A DNA stretch of 64,000 nucleotides from Paenibacillus plantiphilus. Its GTDB lineage: Bacteria; Bacillota; Bacilli; Paenibacillales; Paenibacillaceae. The position numbers were made by a program, and so were the translations under genes. Where the stretch lies: NCBI RefSeq assembly GCF_927798095.1, contig NZ_CAKMMF010000010.1, forward strand, positions 1 to 64,000. The letters are read 5' to 3'. Positions 32,024 through 42,715 of this stretch are shown here, piece by piece; the stretch's first letter is position 1; every line of letters begins with the position of its first letter. The notes under the pieces are model-generated. The model saw only the letters and a list, made by a program, of their open reading frames with translations. It was not told where the DNA came from and made no database searches.

Positions 32024-32935
32024 TTGTTTCCTCGCATGCTGGATCAATATCAGATTCAACTGACCCGGCTGCTTGAAGCCGAGCAGTACAGCGAAGCTAA
32101 ACAGCTGCTTCTTTTTCTGCTTCAGTGTCAGGGCGAGGATAAGCGTCATTATGAGGAATGGGGCAATTTGCTGACATGGCTGGAGATGGCATTTCCTTCC
32201 CATGAGGGAGACAATCGGAGCTTTGGTTCCTTGGAGCAGGCCAAATTAAAGAATGAGCATGAAGAAGAGAACGAGGATGAGCTGCGCAAGCAAGCGCTCG
32301 CATCGGACCGCCATGACGACGAATATGTGGCACAGGTTCTGTACATCATGCAGCATCACCCCATTGCGGATCAGCAGATACTTGCACTGGAACGGGCAGC
32401 ACATCTCGACAACGCAATTGTAGATGAGACAATATTGTCGTGGCTGGATGGCAGCGATTTTCATCCGGCGCTTCAATTTAAGGCTCTTCAATGCTTGCGC
32501 AGACGAGGTCATACGGGGCACATTAGTATGAATCGGATTGGCGAACAGGTAGAGCTTGAGTTGGAAGCGACGCCGTTGTCTATGGATGATTTTCCCCCAG
32601 TGGTTACAAAGGTGGTAGAAAGGGTAGAATCGATAACAGAGGTTATGGATGCCACGATGCCGCATTTTGCACGAGAGCTCTGGAAAGAATGCATTCAATG
32701 CTTCTACGGCACTTCCGCTTATGATCGAATGAAGGACGATGATGAGACCATTGATTGCTATGCGGCTGCGCTGCACCAATCTCTGGAGCTGACATTGTAC
32801 GGCAGAGCGGATGATGACGACATACGCGATACATACGGTATTACAGATTCATTAAGGTTCAGGTACGAGCAGGCTTGCCGGACTTTGCGGCAGGTTGTAG
32901 AAATGCAACAGAATAATGATGGAGGCGAGCCTTGA
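32024..32935 (+). CDS. Hypothetical helical-repeat protein (303 aa)
   Basis: No family was recognised with confidence. It is soluble, acidic and helical, beginning MFPRMLDQYQIQLTRLLEAE with TPR-like helices (EAKQLLLFLLQCQGEDKRHY). A very acidic linker (EHEEENEDELRKQAL) follows, then a middle segment with HEAT-like features (LQFKALQCLRRRGHTG). The end contains LWKECIQCFYGTSAYDRM. There are no membrane segments. The TTG start at 32024 is used because AAGGAG lies nine bases upstream and no ATG occurs in frame before it. It lies directly upstream of the tig promoter, which overlaps its stop codon. A role near protein folding or quality control is only a guess from position. Confidence 0.8.
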   Translation: MFPRMLDQYQIQLTRLLEAEQYSEAKQLLLFLLQCQGEDKRHYEEWGNLLTWLEMAFPSHEGDNRSFGSLEQAKLKNEHEEENEDELRKQALASDRHDDEYVAQVLYIMQHHPIADQQILALERAAHLDNAIVDETILSWLDGSDFHPALQFKALQCLRRRGHTGHISMNRIGEQVELELEATPLSMDDFPPVVTKVVERVESITEVMDATMPHFARELWKECIQCFYGTSAYDRMKDDDETIDCYAAALHQSLELTLYGRADDDDIRDTYGITDSLRFRYEQACRTLRQVVEMQQNNDGGEP

Positions 32936-32960
32936 TATTCTTGAGGATGTTGATTATAAT
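32932..32960 (+). promoter_or_regulatory. Sigma-A promoter of tig
   Basis: TTGATA and TATAAT with exactly 17 bp between them, about 65 bp ahead of the tig start codon. The -35 box overlaps the stop codon of the preceding gene. Confidence 0.8.
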
Positions 32961-33026
32961 ATAGTGGTTTATTAAACGTGAAACCGGACGCTGTAGCGTT
33001 ATTTAATTTGGAGGGGAAAGTATAGC

Positions 33027-34328
33027 ATGAAAGCAACCTGGGAAAAGATAGAAAAGAATCTTGTAGCACTTGATATTGAGGTAGGCGAAGAGCAAGTTAA
33101 GGAAGCGCTGGACAAGGCATTTAAGAAAGTTGTAGTGAAAGCGAACGTACCTGGATTCCGCAAAGGTAAAGTGCCGCGCGGTATTTTTGAATCTCGTTTC
33201 GGCGTGGAAAGTCTGTATCAAGACGCGATTGATATTCTGCTTCCTGAAGTATACTCCGCAGCGCTGAAGGAAACAGGCGTTGAGCCTGTTGATCGCCCTG
33301 ACATTGAGATTGAGCAGTTCGGCAAAGGCCAATCGTTCAAGTTCAAAGCTAAAGTTACGGTTAAGCCTGAAGTGCAGCTTGGCGAGTACAAGGGTGTTGA
33401 AGTGTCTGCAGCTGATGTTGCAGTAGGAGAAGAGGAAATCGCAGCTGAGCTGGAGCGTCTCCAGCAGCGCCAGGCTGAGCTTGTCGTTATCGACGAAGGC
33501 GCAGCAGAGCTGGGCGATGTAACGGTAATCGACTTCGATGGCTATTTGGACGGCGAGCCGTTCGAAGGCGGCAAGAGCGAGCGTTATTCGCTGGAGTTGG
33601 GCTCCAATTCCTTTATTCCGGGCTTCGAGGAGCAAGTAGTAGGCATGCAAACAGGTGATTTCAAGGATATCGACGTTACCTTCCCTGAGAGCTATCACGC
33701 TGAGAACCTTGCTGGCAAGCCGGTCGTGTTCAAAGTGAAGCTGCACGAGATCAAACGCAAGAACCTTCCTGCGCTTGATGATGAATTTGCCAAGGATGTA
33801 AGTGAATTCGACACACTGGAAGAGTTCAAGCTGGATCTGTCAGGCAAGCTCGCAGAGCGCAAGCAAAAGGAAGGCGAGCAAGCTCGCGAAACAGCGGTCG
33901 TAGAGAAAGTTGCAGAAGCGGCTGTCATTGATATCCCGCAAGCGATGGTTGATTCCGAGACGGACTTCATGCTTCGCGATTTCGAGAATCGTCTGCGCAT
34001 GCAGGGCATGAACCTCGATCTGTACTATCAGTTCTCAGGCCAGGATGAAACAGCGCTTCGCGCTCAAATGCATGCTGATGCATTGAAGCGTGTCCGCAAC
34101 AATCTTGTTCTGGAGCAAATCGCGAAGAACGAGAACATCGAAGTTGAAGAGCAAGATGTGAATGAAGAGCTGGAGAACCTCTCCAAAACTTACAGCCGCT
34201 CTGTTGAAGAACTGCGCGAGATATTCACAGCTAACGGCAATTTGCAAAACATCAAGGAAGACCTTGTTCTTCGCAAGACGATCAAGTTCCTCCTCGACAA
34301 CAGCAAAGAAGCTACAGAAGTAGCATAA
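33027..34328 (+). CDS. tig: Trigger factor
   Basis: Ribosome-associated chaperone and prolyl isomerase. 433 aa, normal length. The N-terminal ribosome-binding domain contains the signature GFRKGKVPRGIFESRFG. The FKBP-type domain (about 150-240) includes VTVIDFDGYLDGEPFEGG. A long helical C-terminal domain follows, with the substrate arms. GGAGGGG precedes the ATG. It has its own promoter and is followed by terminator hairpins, so clpP downstream is probably expressed separately. Confidence 0.97.
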   Translation: MKATWEKIEKNLVALDIEVGEEQVKEALDKAFKKVVVKANVPGFRKGKVPRGIFESRFGVESLYQDAIDILLPEVYSAALKETGVEPVDRPDIEIEQFGKGQSFKFKAKVTVKPEVQLGEYKGVEVSAADVAVGEEEIAAELERLQQRQAELVVIDEGAAELGDVTVIDFDGYLDGEPFEGGKSERYSLELGSNSFIPGFEEQVVGMQTGDFKDIDVTFPESYHAENLAGKPVVFKVKLHEIKRKNLPALDDEFAKDVSEFDTLEEFKLDLSGKLAERKQKEGEQARETAVVEKVAEAAVIDIPQAMVDSETDFMLRDFENRLRMQGMNLDLYYQFSGQDETALRAQMHADALKRVRNNLVLEQIAKNENIEVEEQDVNEELENLSKTYSRSVEELREIFTANGNLQNIKEDLVLRKTIKFLLDNSKEATEVA

Positions 34329-34336
34329 GGAAGCGC

Positions 34337-34394
34337 AGCCGTCCCCGGGACGGCTCGTTTCATCATCAGGCGGGGCACGTACAGCATACGTGCC
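34337..34394 (+). terminator. Two consecutive hairpins after tig
   Basis: First AGCCGTCC-CCGG-GACGGCT then CGTTT (34337-34360). Second GGCACGTA/TACGTGCC followed by TTGTTTT (34374-34401). The second has the better T-run and is the likely terminator. Confidence 0.75.
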
Positions 34395-34523
34395 TTGTTT
34401 TAACAAGACATGAAGAATGCAGTACATAGCAGCTATACCCGCATACATAGCAGACTTTCACAATCGGAGCTACGCTCCATACATATCGATAGACCAAAGC
34501 CGTATAATGTACTATGCAGAAAA

Positions 34524-34552
34524 ATGACATTGCATCCGGAACATGATAAAAT
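34524..34552 (+). promoter_or_regulatory. Candidate promoter of clpP
   Basis: ATGACA and TAAAAT are separated by 17 bp, giving a 5' leader of about 160 nt before clpP. No CtsR heptad repeat (GGTCAAA pairs) was found in this region. Confidence 0.45.
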
Positions 34553-34558
34553 AAATAT

Positions 34559-34719
34559 TCAGGTCCCTTTAAACCGTTAAAGCGGCAAAAGAGATCAGTA
34601 GCGCCCGCGAGGGCGGGAGCTTGCAAGTCTGCCTCAGAGGAATTTCGCAGCACAACAGCTTCGGAGTCATCTGTTTAGGCGTGATTTGGGGGTATCACTT
34701 ATATTAGGAGGTTGGTCGC
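34559..34719 (+). other. Long 5' leader of clpP, partly structured
   Basis: No gene. It contains CGCCC-GCGA-GGGCG (34602-34615), a GNRA-capped hairpin, and several shorter possible pairings further on. It does not have the T-box consensus or any other riboswitch core that I can recognise. It may simply be an untranslated leader. Confidence 0.35.
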
Positions 34720-35307
34720 ATGAATCTGGTGCCTATAGTCGTTGAACAGACGAATCGGGGAGAACGGTCTTACGATATTTACTCCCGTCTTTTGAAGGAT
34801 CGGATTATTTTTCTGGGAAGTGCGATCGACGACGATGTTGCGAACTCGATCATCGCTCAGCTGCTTTTCTTGGCAGCGGATGATCCGGAGAAGGATATCC
34901 ATCTGTACATTAACTCGCCGGGCGGTTCAGTAACCGCAGGTATGGGTATTTATGATACGATGCAATTCATTAAGCCGGATGTCTCGACAATATGCGTCGG
35001 TTTGGCTGCAAGCATGGGCTCACTCTTGCTGACCGCAGGTGCTAAAGGCAAACGTCTCTCGCTTCCAAACAGCGAAGTCATGATCCATCAGCCGCTTGGC
35101 GGCGTGCGTGGTCAAGCGTCGGACATCAAGATACACGCGGATTGGATTCTGAAGACGAAGCAGAAGTTAAACAACATTTATGTGGATCGTACGGGACAGC
35201 CTTATGAGAAGATCGACCGCGACACAGATCGCGACTTCTTCATGAGTGCCGAAGAGGCATTGAATTACGGCCTTATCGACAGAGTCGTCACGTCGAATGT
35301 CCTGTAA
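34720..35307 (+). CDS. clpP: ATP-dependent Clp protease proteolytic subunit
   Basis: Serine peptidase that forms two heptameric rings and degrades substrates fed by ClpX or ClpC. 195 aa. The nucleophile Ser lies in [12 protein letters not shown], the catalytic His in [10 protein letters not shown] and the Asp further on in [16 protein letters not shown] precedes the ATG. It lies 22 bp ahead of clpX, the arrangement seen in Proteobacteria and many Firmicutes outside Bacillus subtilis, where clpP is unlinked. Confidence 0.97.
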   Translation: MNLVPIVVEQTNRGERSYDIYSRLLKDRIIFLGSAIDDDVANSIIAQLLFLAADDPEKDIHLYINSPGGSVTAGMGIYDTMQFIKPDVSTICVGLAASMGSLLLTAGAKGKRLSLPNSEVMIHQPLGGVRGQASDIKIHADWILKTKQKLNNIYVDRTGQPYEKIDRDTDRDFFMSAEEALNYGLIDRVVTSNVL

Positions 35308-35329
35308 CGAATAACGAAGGGGTGATCCC

Positions 35330-36586
35330 ATGTTCAAATTTAACGACGAGAAGGGCCAGTTGAAATGCTCTTTCTGCGGCAAGTCGCAAGATCAAGTGCG
35401 GAAGCTTGTTGCTGGTCCAGGCGTCTATATATGTGATGAGTGCATCGAGCTGTGCACAGAAATCGTTGAAGAGGAGCTCGGCCACGAGGAAGAGCTGGAT
35501 CTCAAAGATATTCCGAAGCCGAAGGATATCCGCAACATTCTCGATTCGTATGTCATTGGTCAGGATCAGGCGAAGAAGTCGCTCTCCGTGGCGGTATACA
35601 ATCACTACAAACGGATCAATTCACAGAATAAGCTGGAGGATGTGGAACTGCAGAAGAGCAACATTCTTCTTGTAGGTCCGACAGGCTCCGGTAAGACGCT
35701 GCTTGCTCAGACAATGGCCAAAATCCTGAACGTGCCGTTTGCAATTGCAGACGCAACATCGCTTACGGAAGCGGGCTATGTCGGCGAGGACGTGGAGAAC
35801 ATTCTGCTGAAGCTGATTCAATCGGCAGATTATGATGTGGAGAAAGCTGAGCGCGGAATTATCTACATTGACGAGATCGACAAAGTAGCGCGCAAATCAG
35901 AGAACCCATCCATCACGCGCGATGTTTCAGGCGAGGGTGTTCAACAGGCGCTTCTCAAGATTCTAGAAGGAACGGTTGCATCTGTACCGCCTCAAGGCGG
36001 CCGCAAGCATCCGCATCAAGAGTTCATTCAAATCGATACGACGAATATTCTGTTCATTTGCGGCGGTGCTTTTGACGGACTTGAACAGCTTATTAAACGC
36101 CGGATCGGCAAGAAGGTTATTGGCTTCAACATTGCTGGCGAGAATGCGAAGGATCTGAAGGCTGGCGAGTACCTGTCTATGGTGCTTCCAGAGGATCTGC
36201 TCAAATTCGGTCTTATTCCTGAGTTTGTAGGCCGTCTGCCTGTTATCTCCACGTTGGAGCCGCTTGACGAGCCTGCACTGGTGCGTATTCTCTCCGAGCC
36301 TAAGAACGCGCTGATGAAGCAGTATCAGAAGCTGCTGGAGATGGATAACGTCAAGCTGGAGTTTGAGCCTGCAGCTCTCGATGCGATCGCCAAAGAAGCG
36401 ATCAAGAGAAATACAGGTGCGCGCGGCTTGCGGGCGATTATCGAAGGGATTATGCTGGATGTCATGTACGAAGTTCCTTCGCGTGATGATGTCAACACCT
36501 GTCTCATTACTGAGAAAGTCGTTCAGGAGCGGATTATGCCAGAATTGTCTACGAAGAAGAGCAAGAAGAAGGAAGAAAGCGCCTGA
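35330..36586 (+). CDS. clpX: ClpX ATPase subunit of ClpXP
   Basis: Hexameric AAA+ unfoldase that delivers substrates to ClpP. 418 aa. The N-terminal zinc-binding domain has four cysteines (CSFCGKSQ and ICDECIELC). Walker A is [13 protein letters not shown], Walker [14 protein letters not shown], and the sensor and RKH-type pore regions follow. GGGGTG precedes the ATG. It is part of the clpP-clpX unit, with ispG about 100 bp downstream. Confidence 0.97.
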   Translation: MFKFNDEKGQLKCSFCGKSQDQVRKLVAGPGVYICDECIELCTEIVEEELGHEEELDLKDIPKPKDIRNILDSYVIGQDQAKKSLSVAVYNHYKRINSQNKLEDVELQKSNILLVGPTGSGKTLLAQTMAKILNVPFAIADATSLTEAGYVGEDVENILLKLIQSADYDVEKAERGIIYIDEIDKVARKSENPSITRDVSGEGVQQALLKILEGTVASVPPQGGRKHPHQEFIQIDTTNILFICGGAFDGLEQLIKRRIGKKVIGFNIAGENAKDLKAGEYLSMVLPEDLLKFGLIPEFVGRLPVISTLEPLDEPALVRILSEPKNALMKQYQKLLEMDNVKLEFEPAALDAIAKEAIKRNTGARGLRAIIEGIMLDVMYEVPSRDDVNTCLITEKVVQERIMPELSTKKSKKKEESA

Positions 36587-36607
36587 ACCAATACACGCGG
36601 ATCATAT

Positions 36608-36654
36608 CCACCTCTGCCAATAGCGGCTATTAAAGCCGCTGTTGCCAGGGGTGG
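36608..36654 (+). terminator. Hairpin between clpX and ispG
   Basis: CCACCTCTGCCAATAGCGGCT pairs with AGCCGCTGTTGCCAGGGGTGG, mostly perfectly. No T-run follows and ispG begins 30 bp later, so partial termination or mRNA processing is more likely than full termination. Confidence 0.5.
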
Positions 36655-36683
36655 ACTTTGCCGTTCATGGGAGAGGTTACCTG

Positions 36684-37799
36684 ATGTATTTAAGAAAAGA
36701 CACCGTACCGGTTAAGGTAGGTCCGCTTACAATTGGCGGAAGCGATGAAGTCATCATCCAGAGCATGTGTACGACCAAGACAGCTGATGTGGACGCCACA
36801 GTTGCAGAGATTCTTCGCCTTGAAGAGGCTGGCTGCCAAGTTGTTCGTGTAACGGTGAACAATGTGGAGGCTGCAGAAGCAATTAAGGAAATTAAAAAAC
36901 GCATTCATATTCCATTAGTTGCAGATATTCACTTCGACCATCGGCTTGCCCTGCTTGCGATTGAGAACGGCGTTGACAAGGTTCGGATTAATCCGGGCAA
37001 TATCGGGCGTCGCGAGAAAGTGGAAGCTGTTGTGAAAGCGTGCAAGGATAAAGGAATTCCGATTCGCATTGGCGTTAATGCAGGCTCGCTGGAGAATCAT
37101 TTGCTGGAGAAGTACGGGTATCCGACTCCTGAGGCGATGGTAGAGAGCGCCCTGTTCCATATCGGCATATTGGAAGAGCTTGATTTTCACGATATTATCG
37201 TGTCGCTCAAAGCATCCGACGTCCCGATGGCGATCGCTGCTTACCGCATGGCTGCCGAGAAAATTCGTTATCCGCTCCATCTGGGCATTACAGAAGCGGG
37301 CACGCTTCATTCGGGGACGATCAAGAGCTCTGCCGGTATCGGGGCCCTGCTGTCGATGGGAATCGGCAATACGGTCCGCATCAGCCTCAGCGCAGACCCG
37401 GTTGAAGAAGTGAAGGTTGCTCGTGAGCTGCTCAAATGCTTTGGGCTAATAACGAATGCGGCTACGCTTGTATCCTGTCCAACCTGCGGAAGACTTGATA
37501 TTGATCTGTTCTCCATCGCCAATGAGGTAGAGGAATATATTAGCAAGATCAAGGTTCCGATCAAAGTATCCGTGCTTGGCTGTGCTGTTAACGGTCCTGG
37601 AGAGGCGCGTGAAGCCGATATTGGCATCGCTGGCGCACGGGGCGAGGGCATGCTGTTCCGCTATGGCGAGATGATTCGGAAGGTTCCTGAAGCCGATCTG
37701 CTGTCAGAGCTCAAGAAGGAAATCGACGAAATCGTTCGGGTATTCGACGCAACGGGAGAAATTCCAGGGCGCAAGCAGCACTCGGTTCACTCCTCATAA
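36684..37799 (+). CDS. ispG: 4-Hydroxy-3-methylbut-2-enyl diphosphate synthase
   Basis: Iron-sulfur enzyme of the MEP isoprenoid route (also gcpE), making HMBPP from the cyclic diphosphate. 371 aa. The TIM-barrel part holds [14 protein letters not shown] and VRINPGNIG. The [4Fe-4S] cysteines lie in VSCPTCGR and [11 protein letters not shown] near the C-terminus. The ATG at 36684 is chosen, with GAGAGG eight bases upstream; a longer frame from 36642 starts inside the upstream hairpin. Its placement between clpX and lonB differs from the Bacillus subtilis order. Confidence 0.95.
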   Translation: MYLRKDTVPVKVGPLTIGGSDEVIIQSMCTTKTADVDATVAEILRLEEAGCQVVRVTVNNVEAAEAIKEIKKRIHIPLVADIHFDHRLALLAIENGVDKVRINPGNIGRREKVEAVVKACKDKGIPIRIGVNAGSLENHLLEKYGYPTPEAMVESALFHIGILEELDFHDIIVSLKASDVPMAIAAYRMAAEKIRYPLHLGITEAGTLHSGTIKSSAGIGALLSMGIGNTVRISLSADPVEEVKVARELLKCFGLITNAATLVSCPTCGRLDIDLFSIANEVEEYISKIKVPIKVSVLGCAVNGPGEAREADIGIAGARGEGMLFRYGEMIRKVPEADLLSELKKEIDEIVRVFDATGEIPGRKQHSVHSS

Positions 37800-37842
37800 A
37801 TAAGCAGAGACTTCAAACTTTACATTCATAATGCGATTATTC

Positions 37843-37903
37843 CATCCGGCAAGGGGCAATACTGACAAGTATGAGTCCTGTTAAGCCGGATGTTTTTGTT
37901 TTT
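37843..37903 (+). terminator. Terminator after ispG
   Basis: CATCCGGC and GCCGGATG close a long loop with inner GGG...CCT pairing, followed by TTTTTGTTTTT. Confidence 0.85.
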
Positions 37904-37926
37904 CAAGAGAGAGGAGCGTAATCGCG

Positions 37927-39630
37927 ATGAATTTAAGTTTGATTTTGATGCTGATTCAAGTGTTTTTTGCTATTGTGATCGGTCTGTACTTTTGGAATTT
38001 GCTTCGCAATCAGAAGACCAACCGCACTGCGGTTGACAGAGAATCCCGGAAGGAGATGGACAAGCTGCGCAAGCTTCGATCCATCTCGCTTACAAAGCCG
38101 CTGTCCGAGAAAACGAGGCCCCAGAGCATCGGGGATATCATCGGTCAAGTAGACGGGCTCCGTGCGCTCAAGGCGGCGATGTGCAGCGCCAACCCTCAGC
38201 ATGTTATCATATATGGCCCTCCGGGAGTCGGGAAAACAGCTGCGGCGCGTGTTGTTCTTGAGGAAGCGAAGAAGAATCCGGCTTCGCCCTTTCTTGCGGA
38301 TGCCAAGTTTACAGAGATCGATGCGACGACTGCGCGATTCGATGAGCGCGGCATCGCTGATCCGTTAATTGGATCGGTCCATGATCCGATCTATCAAGGA
38401 GCGGGGGCGATGGGCGTGGCGGGAATTCCCCAGCCCAAGCCTGGCGCTGTAACAAAGGCGCATGGCGGGATGCTCTTTATTGATGAGATCGGCGAATTGC
38501 ATCCTACCCAGATGAATAAGCTGCTCAAGGTGCTGGAGGACCGCAAGGTTTATTTGGAAAGCGCGTATTACAATTCGGAAGATTCCAATGTTCCGATGTA
38601 TATCCATGATATTTTTCAGAATGGACTGCCGGCAGACTTCCGTTTAGTCGGTGCGACGACACGCTCCCCGCAGGAGCTGCCGCCTGCACTGAGATCGCGG
38701 TGCATGGAAATTTATTTTCGGCCGCTGCTTGCTGATGAGATTAGTCAGATTGCTGTGAATGCGCTCAAGAAAATCGGGCTGCCGCCATGCCAGGAGGCGA
38801 TAGACGTTGTGAAGAGGTACGCTACCAATGGCCGTGAAGCGGTCAATATGGTTCAATTGGCGGCTGGGCTTGCACTGTCCGAGAAGCGTGATACCGTTGC
38901 TGCTGCGGATATCGAATGGGTGGCGAACAGCAGTCAGATTCCGCCTCGTCCAGATCGGAAGGTTCCGGCATTTCCTCAGGTCGGATTTGTTAATGGATTG
39001 GCTGTTTATGGTCCGAATATGGGGACGCTTCTGGAGATTGAAGTTAGTGCGATCCCTGCGAAAACAGGCAAAGGCCAATTTACAATTACAGGTGTCGTGG
39101 ATGAGGAAGAGCTGGGCGGCGGGAATCGCACGCTTAGACGCAAAAGTATGGCAAAGGGCTCCGTGGAGAATGTTCTGACTGTATTAAGGCGAAGCGGCTT
39201 CAAGCCGGAAAACTTCGATTTGCATATCAATTTCCCAGGGGGCACGCCCATAGACGGTCCTTCTGCCGGTATTGCGATGGCAACGGCGATTGCGTCAGCC
39301 ATAAAGGCCGAGCCGATTGATAATAAGCTGGCGATGACAGGCGAGGTCGGCATTCATGGCAACGTAAAGCCGGTAGGCGGAGTGCTGTCCAAGGTAGAGG
39401 CTGCGTTTCAGGCAGGGGCCGAGACGGTTATTATTCCACGAGAGAACTGGCAAGCCATTTTTGCTGATTTGAAAGGCCTTCAGGTTATTCCAGTCGATCA
39501 TATCGACGAGGTGTTCAAGCATGTTTTTGGCCTGATGGAATCGCATATTTCAGCCATTGGACCGGCAGCAAGCAGCGATGTGTTTATAGCGACAGGACTC
39601 CCTTATTTGCAGGCTGATTCCGTTGAGTGA
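37927..39630 (+). CDS. lonB: ATP-dependent protease LonB
   Basis: Bacillales-type second Lon protease, linked in Bacillus subtilis to the forespore. 567 aa. An N-terminal hydrophobic segment (LILMLIQVFFAIVIGLYFW) suggests membrane attachment. The AAA+ part has Walker [14 protein letters not shown] and Walker B MLFIDEIGELHP. The C-terminal Lon peptidase domain has the nucleophile Ser in PIDGPSAGIAMAT and the partner Lys in GNVKPVGGVLSKVEAA. GAGAGGAG precedes the ATG. lonA follows after 71 bp, as in Bacillus. Confidence 0.95.
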   Translation: MNLSLILMLIQVFFAIVIGLYFWNLLRNQKTNRTAVDRESRKEMDKLRKLRSISLTKPLSEKTRPQSIGDIIGQVDGLRALKAAMCSANPQHVIIYGPPGVGKTAAARVVLEEAKKNPASPFLADAKFTEIDATTARFDERGIADPLIGSVHDPIYQGAGAMGVAGIPQPKPGAVTKAHGGMLFIDEIGELHPTQMNKLLKVLEDRKVYLESAYYNSEDSNVPMYIHDIFQNGLPADFRLVGATTRSPQELPPALRSRCMEIYFRPLLADEISQIAVNALKKIGLPPCQEAIDVVKRYATNGREAVNMVQLAAGLALSEKRDTVAAADIEWVANSSQIPPRPDRKVPAFPQVGFVNGLAVYGPNMGTLLEIEVSAIPAKTGKGQFTITGVVDEEELGGGNRTLRRKSMAKGSVENVLTVLRRSGFKPENFDLHINFPGGTPIDGPSAGIAMATAIASAIKAEPIDNKLAMTGEVGIHGNVKPVGGVLSKVEAAFQAGAETVIIPRENWQAIFADLKGLQVIPVDHIDEVFKHVFGLMESHISAIGPAASSDVFIATGLPYLQADSVE

Positions 39631-39701
39631 TAAAATGGTGATTATAAGAAGTTCACCGCTTGCCTAATTGCAGGTAAACTTCAATGATGGAGGTGCTGGT
39701 T

Positions 39702-42053
39702 GTGGGACCTGCTAAATGGAAAGGCCGTCGACTGCCCCTTCTGCCACTCAGAGGGCTCCTTGTATATCCCAGCATGGTGCTTCACCTTGATGTGGGTAGG
39801 GAGAAGTCAGTTCGCGCGTTGGATCGCGCCATGCTCGATGATCATATGATTCTGCTCTGTTCACAATCCGAGGTCAATATTGAAGAACCGACGCAGGAAG
39901 ATATATATCGCGTAGGGACCATTGCTCGTGTGCGACAAATGCTGAAGCTGCCAAACGGAACGATTCGTGTGCTGGTGGAGGGTGTTGTCCGCGCGGAGGT
40001 TATGAACTATTTGCCGACTGAAGATTTCTACGAAGTCACGGTAAAAGAGCTTCCTGAGACGGAGTCTACGGACCCGGAGATCGATGCACTTATGCGAACG
40101 GTGCTGAATCAGTTCGAGCATTATATTAATTTGTCGAAGAAGGTAACGCCTGAGACTCATGCGGCAGTCTCGGATATTGATGAGCCAGGACGTCTGGCTG
40201 ACGTTATTACGAGCCATCTATCGCTCAAGATCAAGGATAAGCAGGATATTCTTGAGACGATTGATGTCCGCGCCCGTCTGGAGAAGCTGCTCGATATTCT
40301 GAATAATGAGCGCGAAGTGCTGGAGCTGGAACGCAAGATCAGCCAGCGCGTCAAGAAGCAGATGGAGAAGACGCAGAAGGAATATTATTTGCGCGAGCAG
40401 ATGAAGGCGATCCAGAAGGAGCTTGGCGAGAAGGAGGGCCGCGCCGGAGAGGTGGAGGAGCTGCGCTCGCAGCTGGCTGAATCCGAATTGCCGGACAAGG
40501 TGAAAGAGAAGGTTGAGAAGGAAATCGACCGGCTTGAGAAGATGCCTTCTACTTCTGCTGAAGGCGGCGTCATTCGCAATTATATTGATTGGCTGCTGTC
40601 GCTTCCCTGGAGCAATAAGACGGAGGATGATTTGAGTGTTGCCAATGCAGAAGCCATTCTGAACGAGGATCATTACGGTCTGGAGAAGCCTAAAGAGCGT
40701 GTGCTGGAATATTTGGCGGTTCAGCAGCTGGTCAAGAAGCTCAAGGGCCCTATCCTCTGCCTGGTCGGTCCTCCAGGTGTAGGTAAAACCTCGATGGCTC
40801 GCTCCATCGCCAAGTCTCTGGGACGCCAATTCGTCCGCATTTCCCTTGGCGGCGTTCGTGACGAGGCGGAGATCAGAGGACATCGCCGCACCTATGTGGG
40901 GGCGATGCCGGGGCGCATCATTCAAGGGATGAAGACAGCGGGGACGAGCAATCCCGTATTTCTGCTGGATGAGATAGACAAGATGGCGATGGACTTCCGC
41001 GGAGATCCTGCATCAGCGCTGCTGGAGGTATTGGACCCCGAACAGAACAGCACATTCAGCGATCATTTCATCGAGGTGCCATTCGATCTTTCAAGCGTGA
41101 TGTTCATTACGACAGCGAATGCGATCCACAATATTCCGCGTCCGCTGCTTGACAGGATGGAAGTGCTGTACATTCCCGGCTATACAGAGCTTGAAAAAAT
41201 GCAAATTGCGAGCCGTTACCTGCTTCCCAAGCAGAAGCGCGAGCATGGACTGGAAGAGGAAGGGCTGGAGCTGGAAGGTGAGGCTTTGCTCGGACTTATC
41301 CGCGAGTATACCCGTGAATCCGGCGTAAGGAATTTGGAACAGCAGGTTGCCGCGTTATGCAGGAAAGCTGCCAAGGCCATTGTGTCCAATGAAGTAGACG
41401 GTGTGATTCAGGTGGATTCTGACAAGGTTAAAGAATGGCTGGGACCGCCTAAATTCCGCTACGGCATGGCCGAGCTGGAGGATCAGATCGGAGCGGTGAC
41501 AGGACTCGCTTGGACCGAGGTGGGAGGCGACACGCTTGTCATTGAGGTGACTGTGCTTCCGGGCACAGGCAAGCTGACACTGACAGGCAAGCTTGGCGAT
41601 GTCATGAAGGAATCCGCACAGGCGGCCTTCAGCTATACGCGCTCCAAGTCCAAGGAGCTGAATATCGCGTCTGATTTCCACGAGAAGAACGATATTCATA
41701 TTCATATTCCAGAAGGCGCGATCCCGAAGGATGGCCCTTCAGCTGGCATAACGATGGCTACAGCGCTTATCTCCGCGCTTACGGGCCGACTTGTTTCCAG
41801 AGAAGTGGCGATGACGGGAGAGATTACATTGCGCGGCAGAGTGCTGCCAATCGGCGGCCTCAAGGAGAAATCACTTGCGGCGCACAGGGCTGGCATCAAG
41901 ACTGTGCTTCTGCCCAAAGATAATGAACGTGATCTGAGAGATATTCCGGAGAGTGTGAAGAATGATTTGAACTTTATTCCGGTAGGCCATATGGACGAGG
42001 TGCTGTCACATGCCCTTGCCAAAACGCCTGTTGAGACGACGCAAACGCACTAG
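39702..42053 (+). CDS. lon: ATP-dependent protease LonA
   Basis: Cytoplasmic housekeeping AAA+ protease. About 783 aa. The N-terminal substrate domain begins [19 protein letters not shown] coiled-coil segment follows (about 190-260), then Walker [14 protein letters not shown] and Walker [13 protein letters not shown]. The C-terminal protease domain has Ser in [13 protein letters not shown] and Lys in [14 protein letters not shown]. The GTG at 39702 is preferred because GGAGGT lies seven bases upstream; the ATG at 39684 would place that same site inside the coding region. It is followed by engB as in Bacillus. Confidence 0.95.
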   Translation: MGPAKWKGRRLPLLPLRGLLVYPSMVLHLDVGREKSVRALDRAMLDDHMILLCSQSEVNIEEPTQEDIYRVGTIARVRQMLKLPNGTIRVLVEGVVRAEVMNYLPTEDFYEVTVKELPETESTDPEIDALMRTVLNQFEHYINLSKKVTPETHAAVSDIDEPGRLADVITSHLSLKIKDKQDILETIDVRARLEKLLDILNNEREVLELERKISQRVKKQMEKTQKEYYLREQMKAIQKELGEKEGRAGEVEELRSQLAESELPDKVKEKVEKEIDRLEKMPSTSAEGGVIRNYIDWLLSLPWSNKTEDDLSVANAEAILNEDHYGLEKPKERVLEYLAVQQLVKKLKGPILCLVGPPGVGKTSMARSIAKSLGRQFVRISLGGVRDEAEIRGHRRTYVGAMPGRIIQGMKTAGTSNPVFLLDEIDKMAMDFRGDPASALLEVLDPEQNSTFSDHFIEVPFDLSSVMFITTANAIHNIPRPLLDRMEVLYIPGYTELEKMQIASRYLLPKQKREHGLEEEGLELEGEALLGLIREYTRESGVRNLEQQVAALCRKAAKAIVSNEVDGVIQVDSDKVKEWLGPPKFRYGMAELEDQIGAVTGLAWTEVGGDTLVIEVTVLPGTGKLTLTGKLGDVMKESAQAAFSYTRSKSKELNIASDFHEKNDIHIHIPEGAIPKDGPSAGITMATALISALTGRLVSREVAMTGEITLRGRVLPIGGLKEKSLAAHRAGIKTVLLPKDNERDLRDIPESVKNDLNFIPVGHMDEVLSHALAKTPVETTQTH

Positions 42054-42112
42054 TGTATCGAAGCGGCAGCAAGCTGAGCTCGGTATGCTAAGAAAGCAGG
42101 TTAATCACTGTT

Positions 42113-42715
42113 ATGAATATTAATCAAGCCGAATTTATTATAAGCGCTGTGCAGCCTCACCAATATCCTGAGGACGCCTTGCCAGAGATTGCTCTGGCAG
42201 GGCGTTCCAATGTGGGCAAATCCTCATTAATCAACAAAATGATCCAGCGCAAGAGCTTGGCAAGAACCAGCTCCCAGCCGGGCAAGACGCAGCAGCTTAA
42301 TTATTACAAAATCAATGAGCGGATATATTTCGTGGATTTCCCCGGTTACGGATACGCGAAGGTATCCAAGGTGCAGCGTCAGCAGTGGGGGGATATGATC
42401 GAACGGTACATCAGGGAGCGGGAACCGCTCAAGATGCTGCTGCTCATTATTGATGTCAGGCATCCGCCCTCCAAGGATGACTGCCTGATGTACAACTGGC
42501 TCAAGCATTATGATATTCCAGTCTGCCTCGTTGTTACGAAGGCGGATAAAATTCCTCGGAGCAAATGGGATAAGCATGTCAAAATAATTAAGCAAACGCT
42601 CGAAGCTGATCCCCGTGATCCTGTTGTCCTCTTCTCCTCGGAGACAGGGCTTGGGCGTGAGCAATTATGGGACGTCATTCTTAAAGCGACTGCGGATGGC
42701 GTAGAAAGCGTGTGA
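42113..42715 (+). CDS. engB: Ribosome-assembly GTPase EngB/YsxC
   Basis: GTPase needed for assembly of the 50S ribosomal subunit. 200 aa. The G1 loop is [13 protein letters not shown], then switch regions with [14 protein letters not shown], the G3 motif [10 protein letters not shown] and the G4 motif VTKADK. The GCAGGT-like site before the ATG is weak, so translation may depend partly on coupling to lonA, 59 bp upstream. The order lonA-engB-hemA is the Bacillales core order, here interrupted by two further genes. Confidence 0.95.
   Translation: MNINQAEFIISAVQPHQYPEDALPEIALAGRSNVGKSSLINKMIQRKSLARTSSQPGKTQQLNYYKINERIYFVDFPGYGYAKVSKVQRQQWGDMIERYIREREPLKMLLLIIDVRHPPSKDDCLMYNWLKHYDIPVCLVVTKADKIPRSKWDKHVKIIKQTLEADPRDPVVLFSSETGLGREQLWDVILKATADGVESV

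Noticed and set aside
34559-34719. T-box riboswitch upstream of clpP
   Set aside because: GAGA- and AGTA-like words are present, but there is no GGTGGTACCGCG core, no antiterminator and no T-run terminator.
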